Below are positions 26,385 to 34,406 of a DNA stretch of 64,000 nt, one piece after another; within the stretch, counting starts at the first letter, position 1; each line of letters opens with the position of its first letter. The translations under genes and the position numbers were made by a program. Source of the DNA: Thermohalobaculum sp039187815 (GTDB lineage Bacteria > Pseudomonadota > Alphaproteobacteria > Rhodobacterales > Rhodobacteraceae); contig JBCCZI010000007.1 in NCBI GenBank assembly GCA_039187815.1, forward strand, positions 3,714 to 67,713, read 5' to 3'. A model generated the notes under the pieces. That model saw only the letters and a list, made by a program, of their open reading frames with translations, ran no database searches and was not told the DNA's origin.

Positions 26385-27458
26385 ATGGACCAGTTGGTAG
26401 CCTCCGCGCCTCTCGGGCAGTCCGCCCGCCCCAGCCGGAGCCCCAGCATGCGACCCGCCTTCCCCTTCACCGCGATCGTCGGTCAGGCAGAGATCAAACG
26501 CGCCCTGACCATTGCCGCGGTGGATCCGAGTGTCGGCGGCGTTCTCGCCTTTGGCGACCGCGGGACGGGAAAGTCGACGGCCGTGCGCGCGCTGGCCGCA
26601 CTTTTGCCGGAGATCGAGGTGGTCGCGGGCTGTCCGTATAACAGCCAGCTCGGGGAGGGCGCGGATCTCTGTGCGGCCTGCGCCGCACCCGAACCCGAGA
26701 CCGCTCAGGTGCCCACGCCTGTGGTCGATCTGCCGCTCGGGGCCACCGAGGATCGGGTGATCGGAGCGCTCGATATCGAGCGCGCCCTCACGCAGGGGGA
26801 GAAGGCTTTTGAGCCGGGGCTGCTGGCCTCCGCCCATCGCGGCTTCCTATACATCGACGAGGTGAACCTGCTTGAAGATCATCTGGTCGATCTGTTGCTC
26901 GACGTCGCCGCCTCTGGAGAGAACGTGGTGGAGCGCGAGGGGCTCTCGATCCGCCACCCGGCCCGCTTTGTCATCGTCGGCAGCGGCAACCCTGAGGAGG
27001 GCGAACTGCGGCCCCAGCTGCTCGACCGCTTCGGACTGTCCGTCGAGGTGACGACGCCCACCACCGTTGCGGATCGCATCGAGGTCGTGCGCCGGCGCGA
27101 CGCCTTCGAGCGCGATCCCGCCGCCTTTCAGGCCCGCTGGGCCGAGGCCGAGGCCGACCTGCGCGCCGGCATTCTGGCCGCCCGTGCGGCTCTCGATGTG
27201 ACGGCGGTGCCGGATGCCTTTCTCGAAACCGCCGCTGGGCTCTGCGTCGCCCTTGGCACCGACGGGCTTCGCGGCGAGCTGACCGTGATGCGCGCCGCCC
27301 GAGCCGCTGCGGCGCTCGACGGCCGGCCCGAAGCCACCGAGGCCGATCTGCGATCGGTTGCCCCCATGGCACTTGGCCACCGCATGCGTCGGGATCCACT
27401 GGACGAGACCGGCTCGGCGGCCCGGCTCGAGCGCGCCATCTCCGAGGTCCTGGGGTGA
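26385..27458 (+). CDS. bchI: Magnesium chelatase ATPase subunit I
   Basis: A 357-aa AAA+ subunit. Walker A GDRGTGKST, Walker B GFLYIDEVNLLEDH, PTPVVDLPLGATEDRVIGALD and GSGNPEEGELRPQLLDRFGL are all present. It forms a ring with BchD that drives Mg insertion by BchH. Two starts are possible: the ATG at 26385 gives an N-terminus of family-like length but no clear ribosome site, whereas the ATG at 26448 has GGAG about 7 nt upstream and begins RPAFPFTAIVGQ. The GTG start of bchD overlaps its stop. Confidence 0.94.
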   Translation: MDQLVASAPLGQSARPSRSPSMRPAFPFTAIVGQAEIKRALTIAAVDPSVGGVLAFGDRGTGKSTAVRALAALLPEIEVVAGCPYNSQLGEGADLCAACAAPEPETAQVPTPVVDLPLGATEDRVIGALDIERALTQGEKAFEPGLLASAHRGFLYIDEVNLLEDHLVDLLLDVAASGENVVEREGLSIRHPARFVIVGSGNPEEGELRPQLLDRFGLSVEVTTPTTVADRIEVVRRRDAFERDPAAFQARWAEAEADLRAGILAARAALDVTAVPDAFLETAAGLCVALGTDGLRGELTVMRAARAAAALDGRPEATEADLRSVAPMALGHRMRRDPLDETGSAARLERAISEVLG

Positions 27459-29206
27459 CCGAGGCGCATGCGGGCGGCCCTCAACCATGGGCCGATGCCG
27501 GCCTGGCGGCGGCTCTGTTCGCGATCGATCCGCATGGATTGGGTGGCGTGGCGCTCCGCGCGCGCCACGGTCCTGTGCGCGAGGTCTGGTTGGCGGGTCT
27601 GCGCGCCGCGCTGCCCCCAGACGCTCCGCTGCGCCGTCTGCCACCGGCGACCGAAGATGCGCGCCTGCTTGGCGGCTTGGATCTGGTCGCCACGCTCGAT
27701 CGGGGTCGTCCAGTCGCCTCCCGCGGTCTGATGGCCGAATGCGACGGTGGCACGCTCGTGCTGACCATGGCCGAACGCACGGGCGAAGGCCTGGCTGCAC
27801 GGCTGGCCGCGGCACTCGACACAGGGGCGGTGCGCAGCGAGCGCGACGGGCTCTCGCAGACATCGACGGCACGCTTCGGCCTGGTTGCGCTCGACGAGGG
27901 CGCGGAGGCCGAGGAACGCCCGCCAGAGGCGCTGCTCGACCGGCTCGCATTCCGCCTCGATCTCGACGCCGTGTCGCGCGGCGAGGCGGTACCGCTGCCC
28001 TATCGCTGCGAGGACGTTTTGCGCGCGAGGGACGCATTGGCCGCCCATGCGCCGCCCGATGAGGCTCTGGAGGCGCTGACCAAGACGGCCGCGATGCTGG
28101 GGATCGTGTCCTTGCGTGCGCCGCTGCTGGCCCTCCGCGCGACGGCCGCGCTGTCCGCCTTGCTCGGCCCTGGGATCACGGCTGGCGAGGCGACCGAGAT
28201 CGCGGCGCGCTTGGTGTTTGCGCCGCGCGCGACCCGCCTGCCATCGGCCGAGCCCGAGGCCGATCCGGACCCTCCGGCCGAACCGCCCGTACCCGAGCAT
28301 GACGCCGAGACCCAAGGTGAGCCGACAAACGCGCCTTTGGCCGACCGGGTGCTCGAGGCGGCAGAGGCCGCGATCCCGGCAGGTCTGCTCGAACGCCTTG
28401 CCGCCGCAGGCCAACGCCGGCGGGGCGAGCATGGCCGTGCCGGTGCCGAGCGCGATGCCTTTGACCGTGGGCGCCCGCTCCCCTCGCGCCCGGGCCCTTT
28501 GAACGCAGGGCGGCGGGTCGATGTGGTCGCAACGCTGCGGGCCGCCGCTCCTTGGCAGGCGCTGCGCCAAGCGCATGGCGGGGCCGCGTCCCGCGCGGTG
28601 CGGCTCCGGGCATCCGATCTCCGCCTCCGCCGGTACCGCAGACACAGTGCCTCGGCCACCGTCTTTGCTGTGGATGCATCGGGGTCGACCGCGGCGGCTC
28701 GGCTCGCCGAGGCAAAGGGCGCGGTCGAGTTGCTGCTGGCCGAGGCCTATGTGCGCCGGGACCTTGTGGCGCTCGTCGCCTTTCGAGGCACCACCGCTGA
28801 GGTGTTGCTCCCGCCAACCGGAGCGCCAGCGCTGGCGCGGCGGCGCTTGGCCGCGCTGCCGGGTGGCGGTGGAACGCCGCTGGCGCTCGGTCTCGAGGCC
28901 GCAGCAGGCCTCGCCACCAAGCTGTCCGCCCGGGGCACTGATACACAGATCGTTCTGCTGACCGATGGCCGCGCCAATATCGACCGTGCGGGTCAGCCTG
29001 GGCGGACAGCGGCATCAGATGATGCCCTGGCCAGCGCCCGGGCTTGTCGGGCCCGCGGCCACGGCGCTCTTGTCATCGACACTGGCGCCCGGCCGCGCCC
29101 CGAGGCCGCCGCCTTGGCCGAGGCCATGGGCGCCCGCTATCTGGCACTGCCGCGTGCTGATGCCGGCGTGATCTCCGCCGCAGCCGTCGCGGCCCGAACG
29201 CAGTGA
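27455..29206 (+). CDS. bchD: Magnesium chelatase subunit D
   Basis: A 583-aa protein with an inactive AAA-like N-terminal part (no Walker A), an acidic and Pro-rich linker at about residues 265-300, an Arg-rich stretch, and a C-terminal von Willebrand A domain with the MIDAS motif DASGS (VFAVDASGSTAAARL), LLAEAYVRRDLVALVAFRG and LLTDGRANI. It bridges BchI and BchH. It is coupled to bchI and bchO by GTGA overlaps on both sides. Confidence 0.95.
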   Translation: MTEAHAGGPQPWADAGLAAALFAIDPHGLGGVALRARHGPVREVWLAGLRAALPPDAPLRRLPPATEDARLLGGLDLVATLDRGRPVASRGLMAECDGGTLVLTMAERTGEGLAARLAAALDTGAVRSERDGLSQTSTARFGLVALDEGAEAEERPPEALLDRLAFRLDLDAVSRGEAVPLPYRCEDVLRARDALAAHAPPDEALEALTKTAAMLGIVSLRAPLLALRATAALSALLGPGITAGEATEIAARLVFAPRATRLPSAEPEADPDPPAEPPVPEHDAETQGEPTNAPLADRVLEAAEAAIPAGLLERLAAAGQRRRGEHGRAGAERDAFDRGRPLPSRPGPLNAGRRVDVVATLRAAAPWQALRQAHGGAASRAVRLRASDLRLRRYRRHSASATVFAVDASGSTAAARLAEAKGAVELLLAEAYVRRDLVALVAFRGTTAEVLLPPTGAPALARRRLAALPGGGGTPLALGLEAAAGLATKLSARGTDTQIVLLTDGRANIDRAGQPGRTAASDDALASARACRARGHGALVIDTGARPRPEAAALAEAMGARYLALPRADAGVISAAAVAARTQ

Positions 29207-30108
29207 GCCTCGAGATGATTCTGCGTGCCCCCCGGCCCGTTTGGGCACGCGACGGGCGTGACTGGCCGCACCGAGACAGCAGCCGCTTTGTCCGGGCCGA
29301 CGGGCTCGAATGGCATGTGCAGATCATGGGGGACGGGCCGACCGCACTGTTGCTCCATGGTGCGGGCGCCGCGTCGCACAGCTGGCGCGGACTGGCGCCG
29401 CTGCTGGCCCAGCACTTTCGCGTGGTGGTTCCGGATCTGCCTGGACATGGCTTTACGAGCATGCCGCCCGATCCCGGATTGGCGCTGCCATCGGTGGCAC
29501 GACGGATGTCAGGCCTGATGTCAACGCTCGGGTTGACGACGTTCCTTGGGATTGGGCACTCGGCGGGGGCGGCGGTGTTGCTGCAGATGGCCCTTGATGG
29601 ACGATCGGTTCCGGACAAGGTCGTGGCGATCAATCCGGCGCTGTCTCCGTTTCGGGGGCTGCCGGGGCTCGTTTTGCCGGCCATGGCTCGGGCGCTGCAC
29701 TGGAACCCGCTCGCCGCACATCTGATCGCCGTGGCGGCGATCGATCCGAACACGGTGCCGGCCTTGATCCGCGGGGTGGGCTCGCGCATCGAGCCTCTGG
29801 GCATGCGCCACTATACGCGTCTTTTGCGCAGCGCCGGGCATGTCGCGGGCACGGTTGGCATGATGGCGTCGTGGACACTTGATGGGCTGTGGGCGGCGCT
29901 GCCGAGCCTGTCGCTTCCGGTGCTCGTGGTCAGTGGCGCGCGCGACCGCGCTGTCCCGCCCCGCCTCGCGCGCGAGGCCACGCTGAGGTTTCCGGCCGCC
30001 AAATGCGTCGAGCTTCCCGATCTCGGCCATCTTGCGCATGAGGAGGACCCGCAGGCCCTGGCCGATCTCGTGCTGCGCTTTGCGGGCGTGTCGCGCGATC
30101 GGACTTAG
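29203..30108 (+). CDS. bchO: Alpha/beta hydrolase BchO
   Basis: A 301-aa alpha/beta hydrolase. The oxyanion region LLLHGAGAASHSW, the nucleophile elbow GHSAG, an acid residue in SGARDRAVPP and a His in DLGHLAHEE form the expected triad. bchO regularly follows bchID, and its product is thought to help Mg chelatase or Mg-porphyrin handling; the reaction is not established. It is the last gene of the ppaA-bchO string and converges on pufM. Confidence 0.92.
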   Translation: MSLEMILRAPRPVWARDGRDWPHRDSSRFVRADGLEWHVQIMGDGPTALLLHGAGAASHSWRGLAPLLAQHFRVVVPDLPGHGFTSMPPDPGLALPSVARRMSGLMSTLGLTTFLGIGHSAGAAVLLQMALDGRSVPDKVVAINPALSPFRGLPGLVLPAMARALHWNPLAAHLIAVAAIDPNTVPALIRGVGSRIEPLGMRHYTRLLRSAGHVAGTVGMMASWTLDGLWAALPSLSLPVLVVSGARDRAVPPRLAREATLRFPAAKCVELPDLGHLAHEEDPQALADLVLRFAGVSRDRT

Positions 30109-30117
30109 AATGCCAAC

Positions 30118-30141
30118 GCCCAGAGCCTTATGGCTCCGGGC
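30118..30141. terminator. Hairpin between convergent bchO and pufM
   Basis: GCCCAGAGCC and GGCTCCGGGC pair over 9 of 10 positions with a TTAT loop in the 63-nt gap between the ends of bchO (+) and pufM (-). It probably terminates one or both transcripts. No pufC or pufX gene fits in this gap. Confidence 0.55.
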
Positions 30142-30171
30142 GCTGTGGTCTTGCTCAGCAGTTGCGGGGGA

Positions 30172-31149
30172 TCATTGGTAGTCTTCGGGACGTTCCAGCT
30201 GATCTGGGGTGACCGGCCACCAGTCTGGATCCTCGGGCACGATGCCGTGGGCCACGCCCCATTCAAACCAGTTCTCGACGATCGGGCCGGTGATCAGGAT
30301 GCCGATCCCGCCGGTTATCACGGTCAGAACGGCGAACCACCAGGCCCAGCGGTGAATGCCCTCCATGGTGGCGTTGAAGCCCATTGTCCAACGCCAGAAC
30401 AGAGCCGCCCGCTCGGTCGCCGTGCCACGGTCCGTGATTTGCTCAATCTCCCGGTCGCCGCCAAGGCGCGAGACCGCAAGGATTGTCGCACCATGCATGG
30501 CGAACAACAGCGCCGAACCATAGAGGAAAGCAATCGAGAGCGCGTGGAACGGGTTCCAGAAAAGGTTGCCGTAGACCAGCGAGAAGTTGTTGGTCCAGTC
30601 GAGATGGCTGAACACCCCGTACGGCACCGCCTCGGACCAGCTGCCCATCAGAATCGGCCGGAAGAGGCCCAGCACCAGGAACAGCCAGATCGCCGCGGCA
30701 AAGGCCCAAGCCACATGCGTGCCCATGCCGAGAGCCAGCGCCCGCTTGTAGGTGCGCACCCACCAGGACAGGACCGAGACCAAGAGCAGGAAGCTCGCCA
30801 TCAGCCACCATCCGCCCTCATCGAGCGGCGGCACCGACAATCCGTATTCAGGCGGCGGCGGATCGAGCGAAAGATAGAACAGCTGCCGCAGGAACTCGGC
30901 ATAGTTCCAACCGACCTGCATCAAGTAGTTGAAGCCGATGATAAGGATCGCCAAGGCTCCGGTGATGACCGAAATCACGCCGAAGAAACCGAGATGGATT
31001 GGCCCGAGTTGTGCATTGCCGATCCAGCCAAGGATCGAGCTAAATCTCATGCCCGAGCTGCGCTCTCCGGCGATCTCTGCGGGGCCAGCCCCAGCTTCCA
31101 GCGGCCCGCGGACCTGCACCTGAGTGAAGATGTTGGTATATTCAGGCAT
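30172..31149 (-). CDS. pufM: Photosynthetic reaction centre M subunit
   Basis: A 325-aa, five-helix membrane protein that binds the special pair, accessory pigments, QA and the non-haem iron with PufL. Residues align by number with the Rhodobacter sphaeroides M subunit: His182, His202, Tyr210, His219, Glu234, Trp252 and His266. The C-terminus runs about 17 residues past that reference (ending DQLERPEDYQ). It starts 3 nt after pufL and is the last gene of the puf operon here. Confidence 0.97.
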   Translation of the reverse strand: MPEYTNIFTQVQVRGPLEAGAGPAEIAGERSSGMRFSSILGWIGNAQLGPIHLGFFGVISVITGALAILIIGFNYLMQVGWNYAEFLRQLFYLSLDPPPPEYGLSVPPLDEGGWWLMASFLLLVSVLSWWVRTYKRALALGMGTHVAWAFAAAIWLFLVLGLFRPILMGSWSEAVPYGVFSHLDWTNNFSLVYGNLFWNPFHALSIAFLYGSALLFAMHGATILAVSRLGGDREIEQITDRGTATERAALFWRWTMGFNATMEGIHRWAWWFAVLTVITGGIGILITGPIVENWFEWGVAHGIVPEDPDWWPVTPDQLERPEDYQ

Positions 31150-31152
31150 GTC

Positions 31153-31995
31153 TCACTCCTGCGCCGCGTTTTGGCCCCAGATCGGGAGCTCGAGATACCA
31201 GGTCCACCATTCGCTCCAGGGATCGGTCCAAAGCGGTCCCGAGATCACGATGCAGACCGCGCTCCAGAACCCGGCATTCAGCGCCAACAACAGTCCCAGC
31301 CGGTGAATGCCGAGGGTGCCGACCGAATAGCCGATGAAGTCGCGGAAAAACGTGTCCTCGTGCTCCGGCTGCTTCACCTCTTCGCCCTTCTGCGGGTTGG
31401 TCGACGACAGGATCAGTGATCCGTGCAGCGCCAAGGCCAGACAGGTGGTGAAGAAGAAGGTGATCGCGATCATATGCGCGGGATTGTAGTGGAAGTTCCC
31501 GTACTGGTAGCCGACGTTGGACACCCAATCGAGGTGGCTGAAGATCCCATAGGGGAAACCGTGCCCCCAAGCGCCAAGCAACAGCGGTCGGATCACCACC
31601 AGCGTGACATAGGCAAAGATCGCGAAACTGAAGGCGATCGGCACATGGTATCCGATCCCTAGCTTGCGGCAGATCTCGACCTGACGCAGCGCCCAAGAAC
31701 AGAAGGCGCCGACGGCACAGATCGTTATGATCTGCCAGAGCCCGCCTTCCATCAAAGGCGCAAAGCCGAGGCCATAGGCCACCGACGGCGGGTTTATGGA
31801 GATCAGCCATGGGTTCCAGGTTGGTCCCTGGCTGGCGCCCCAAAGGATCAGGAACGTCCCCAATGAGGCGAAAAAGAAAGAGAGGACCCCGAAGAAGCCC
31901 ACATAGAAGGGCCCAATCCAGAAGTCGAACAGGTCCCCGCCGACCAGTGTCCCGCCGCGGACCCGGTATTTTCTCTCAAAGCTGAGCAAAGCCAT
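31153..31995 (-). CDS. pufL: Photosynthetic reaction centre L subunit
   Basis: A 280-aa, five-helix protein. The pigment and iron ligands are visible as His154, His174, His191 and His231, and the QB-site residues as Glu213 and Ser224, each one position later than in R. sphaeroides L. It begins MALLSFERKYRVRGGTLVGGDLFDFW, the standard L N-terminus. The 105-nt gap to pufA holds a strong hairpin. Confidence 0.97.
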   Translation of the reverse strand: MALLSFERKYRVRGGTLVGGDLFDFWIGPFYVGFFGVLSFFFASLGTFLILWGASQGPTWNPWLISINPPSVAYGLGFAPLMEGGLWQIITICAVGAFCSWALRQVEICRKLGIGYHVPIAFSFAIFAYVTLVVIRPLLLGAWGHGFPYGIFSHLDWVSNVGYQYGNFHYNPAHMIAITFFFTTCLALALHGSLILSSTNPQKGEEVKQPEHEDTFFRDFIGYSVGTLGIHRLGLLLALNAGFWSAVCIVISGPLWTDPWSEWWTWYLELPIWGQNAAQE

Positions 31996-32061
31996 CCTTG
32001 TCTCCTCTCGACAGTCGCCGTTCTGCGGCCAGACCTGTTCGCCTCAGCGGCAAAGTTCGAG

Positions 32062-32088
32062 CGCCGGGCGAAGCGGAACTTCGCCCGG
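32062..32088 (-). promoter_or_regulatory. pufA-pufL intercistronic stem-loop
   Basis: GCCGGGCGAAG and CTTCGCCCGGC form a perfect 11-bp stem with a 5-nt loop, just downstream of pufA in the operon's direction. In known puf operons a stem-loop here protects the pufBA message from 3' decay, giving excess LH1 polypeptides over L and M. The position and strength match; the function is by analogy. Confidence 0.75.
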
Positions 32089-32100
32089 CACGACGATGGA

Positions 32101-32274
32101 TTATTCGGCCACCTGAACCGTCGCCGCTGGGTTGCCTTCGAACCAGTTGAACCGCTCGGTCGAGAGCAGAACAAAATGGATCATTGCAGCCAGCAGAAAC
32201 AGGAACACGGCCTGAGCCACGAACACCTGGCGCGGGTCAAAGACCAGCCAGATCTTGTAAAAGTGGTCCATCAT
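32101..32274 (-). CDS. pufA: Light-harvesting LH1 alpha polypeptide
   Basis: A 57-aa single-span antenna protein. FYKIWLVFDPRQVFVAQAVFLFLLAAMIHFVLLST is the LH1 alpha signature, with His33 as BChl ligand. I start at the ATG at 32274, which has GGAG 9 nt upstream; an ATG three nt later would give the same protein minus one Met. Earlier ATGs in the frame lack space for a ribosome site. It lies 14 nt after pufB. Confidence 0.93.
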   Translation of the reverse strand: MMDHFYKIWLVFDPRQVFVAQAVFLFLLAAMIHFVLLSTERFNWFEGNPAATVQVAE

Positions 32275-32288
32275 ACCTTGCATCTCCT

Positions 32289-32504
32289 TCACCCGATGAG
32301 TTGCGTGGCGGCTTGGGCGAGCTTGGTCGCGCCCTCAACAGCCGTGTAACCGTCGGGCCCCGGGAACCAGGGGCGCCACAGCCACACGAGGAAATGAGCG
32401 ACGACCGCCACACCGGAGAACAGAACGAGGCCGCGCATGTAGATCTCATGCAACTCTTTCGCCTGATCGTCGGTGAGGCCCGTCAAGGAAACGTCATCAG
32501 CCAT
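32289..32504 (-). CDS. pufB: Light-harvesting LH1 beta polypeptide
   Basis: A 71-aa protein with the beta pattern SLTGLTDDQAKELHEIY, then a membrane helix carrying the BChl ligand His37 (GVAVVAHFLVWLWRPWF). The tail after the aromatic WRPWF belt is longer than in many LH1 beta chains (about 22 residues). The ATG has a strong AGGAGG about 8 nt upstream, in keeping with high expression. Confidence 0.95.
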   Translation of the reverse strand: MADDVSLTGLTDDQAKELHEIYMRGLVLFSGVAVVAHFLVWLWRPWFPGPDGYTAVEGATKLAQAATQLIG

Positions 32505-32567
32505 AAGCTTGTCCTCCTTGTGTTACGGCCGATGCCGGGGGGCAAGCGCCTCCCAGCGTTCGACACC

Positions 32568-32598
32568 GGCGGATCCGAGGATCTGCCAGTGATCCGCC
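32568..32598 (-). promoter_or_regulatory. Hairpin in the pufQ-pufB gap
   Basis: GGCGGATC and GATCCGCC can pair around a 15-nt loop inside the 140-nt gap between pufQ and pufB. In related operons the puf message is processed between pufQ and pufB. This could be such a structure, but the stem is short and unproven. Confidence 0.35.
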
Positions 32599-32644
32599 GC
32601 CCGTCTCTGGACAGCGAATGGGTTGTGGGTCCGTCTCATCGGCG

Positions 32645-32893
32645 TCAGCCCATGAACAGATACGGAACCACAGTGTTGGTGAGGCCGCGGGCTTCCTCCA
32701 GGATCGAGAGCCCTTCGGCCGGCGCGCCATCGGCATGGCCGAGGCGGCGCGGAAACAGCCGACCGACCACTGCCACCGGCAGGGCCACGGCAAAGACGAT
32801 CGCATAGTAGAACCGGTACTCGGCGGGCTTGCGCCGTGCGGTGCGTCGCGGTGCGACGGCCGTATCGTCGAGCGTTGGGGTCACATCAAGCAT
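32645..32893 (-). CDS. pufQ: PufQ, regulator of bacteriochlorophyll flux
   Basis: An 82-aa protein with a single hydrophobic segment (YRFYYAIVFAVALPVAVVGRLF) preceded by basic residues, at the canonical place between bchZ and pufB. The EYRFYYAIVFAVALP.AVVG pattern resembles Rhodobacter PufQ; the rest is divergent, as usual for this protein. PufQ is needed for normal BChl production in Rhodobacter. The start at 32893 is supported by GGAGG 5 nt upstream; the frame extends to 33049 but only through the end of bchZ. Confidence 0.85.
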   Translation of the reverse strand: MLDVTPTLDDTAVAPRRTARRKPAEYRFYYAIVFAVALPVAVVGRLFPRRLGHADGAPAEGLSILEEARGLTNTVVPYLFMG

Positions 32894-32951
32894 CGAGTCC
32901 TCCTCTGCGAAGTCTTTTTCGGGTGCGCCAGGTGTCGCGCGGTGTGATGTG

Positions 32952-34406
32952 TCATGCCGCCCGCCCCCGCGTCGCCTGGGCAGCCAGGGCCAGGCGCGGC
33001 GCGGTGATGCGCGCCTCGGCGGCGGCGAGCGCTTGGGCCTCGGCCACATCGCGCAGCCGTTTGACGGCCGATATTCGGGTGAGCACGGGCTCGCGCTCCA
33101 TCAGCTCTGCGAGCAGGGTTTCCGCCTCTGCCTCCCAGGGCAGATCGGCCTTGAGCCGCGCAGGCGTCGACTCGGCCGCATCAAGGGCCGTTCCGAGCGG
33201 TAGGATGTGGAACAGAGCGTCAAAGAGGGCGTTGCACACCTCTTGAACCAGATAGGTGGCGCCCGCGTAGCCCATGAACGGCGTGCCCGTGGCCCGTCGG
33301 ATGATCGCGCCCGGGAATGAGGCGGGGATGTAGCCCGCCCGCGCGCCGGTCTCGGCGAGATACATGCGCTCATTATAGGAGCCGAAGAGCACAAGCGGCG
33401 TCTCCTCGTGCACCAGGCGCCGCACTTCGTCATTATCGGTTTTTGCCCCTGCCCGGCGTGCCACGGCAAACTTGCAGGGCAGCCCCAGATCACCCTCCAG
33501 GAAATGGCGCAGGCCGCGGGCATAGGTCTCGGAGGCCACAACGCCAAAGCTGGCGGTTGCATAGAAGTCCTGCGTCACCGAGCGCCAGAGATCCCAGAGC
33601 GGCTTGATCGTCGTGTGCTTCTCGCGCTCGATGAAGGGCTGCGGGTCGAGGCCGAGCATATCGCCCAACGTCTCAATGAACTTGGTTGTCGAGGTCAGCC
33701 CGATCGGCGCCTGCAGATAGGGCTTCTCGAGCGCTTCGCAGAGCCCGCGCCCGAACTCGCGATAGAGGCAGATGTTCACATCCGCATCCACCAGGCGTTG
33801 GATGTCGGCCAGATGGCTGCCGAGCGGGAAGACCATGTTGATCTCGGCGCCGATTCCTTCGACCAGACGCCGGATCTCTGCCAGATCCGAGGGCTGGTTG
33901 AACGTGCCATAGGCAGGACCGACAATGTTGACCCGCGGCTTGGCGCCCTCTTCGCGCTCGCGCGCCTTTGGCATCTTGCCCCGTGACGAGGCGAACTCGG
34001 TCCAGAGCCAGGTAAGCGCACGATCCGCCGACTGCCACTGATCCTCATCGATCGTGCGGGGCAGAAAGCGCAGGATCCCTGTGCCCTCGGGCGTGACGCC
34101 CCCGCCGATCATCTCGGCGATCGAGCCAGTCACGACCACCGCCGGCAATGCCGGGTCGAGCACGCCGTGCGCCCGCTTCATGGCGCCCTCGGTGCCCTCA
34201 CGGCCAAGCTCCTCCTCGGCGAGCCCCGTAACCACGATCGGCAACTCATGCGGGGGCAGCGCATCGGTGTAGTGCAGCACTGAGGTGACCGGCAGGTTCT
34301 CACACCCCACAGGGCCGTCGATCACGACCTGCAGCCCTTTGATGGCTGTGAACACGTAGACCGAGCCCCAATAGCCGCCAGCGCGATCGTGATCCTGGAT
34401 CAGCAT
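32952..34406 (-). CDS. bchZ: Chlorophyllide a reductase subunit Z
   Basis: A 484-aa NifK-like subunit of chlorophyllide reductase, which reduces ring B to the bacteriochlorin. The N-terminal MLIQDHDRAGGYWGSVYVFTAIKGLQVVIDGPVGCENLPVTSVLHYTDALPPHE is characteristic, with VVVTGSIAEMIGGGV and a conserved C-terminal FMGYAGATYLVQEVCNALFDALF. It overlaps the bchY stop by one base (TGATG). The pufQ start lies 58 nt downstream of its stop. Confidence 0.96.
   Translation of the reverse strand: MLIQDHDRAGGYWGSVYVFTAIKGLQVVIDGPVGCENLPVTSVLHYTDALPPHELPIVVTGLAEEELGREGTEGAMKRAHGVLDPALPAVVVTGSIAEMIGGGVTPEGTGILRFLPRTIDEDQWQSADRALTWLWTEFASSRGKMPKAREREEGAKPRVNIVGPAYGTFNQPSDLAEIRRLVEGIGAEINMVFPLGSHLADIQRLVDADVNICLYREFGRGLCEALEKPYLQAPIGLTSTTKFIETLGDMLGLDPQPFIEREKHTTIKPLWDLWRSVTQDFYATASFGVVASETYARGLRHFLEGDLGLPCKFAVARRAGAKTDNDEVRRLVHEETPLVLFGSYNERMYLAETGARAGYIPASFPGAIIRRATGTPFMGYAGATYLVQEVCNALFDALFHILPLGTALDAAESTPARLKADLPWEAEAETLLAELMEREPVLTRISAVKRLRDVAEAQALAAAEARITAPRLALAAQATRGRAA

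Noticed and set aside
30109..30171. pufC or pufX after pufM
   Set aside because: The gap is 63 nt, contains a hairpin and runs into the convergent bchO gene.
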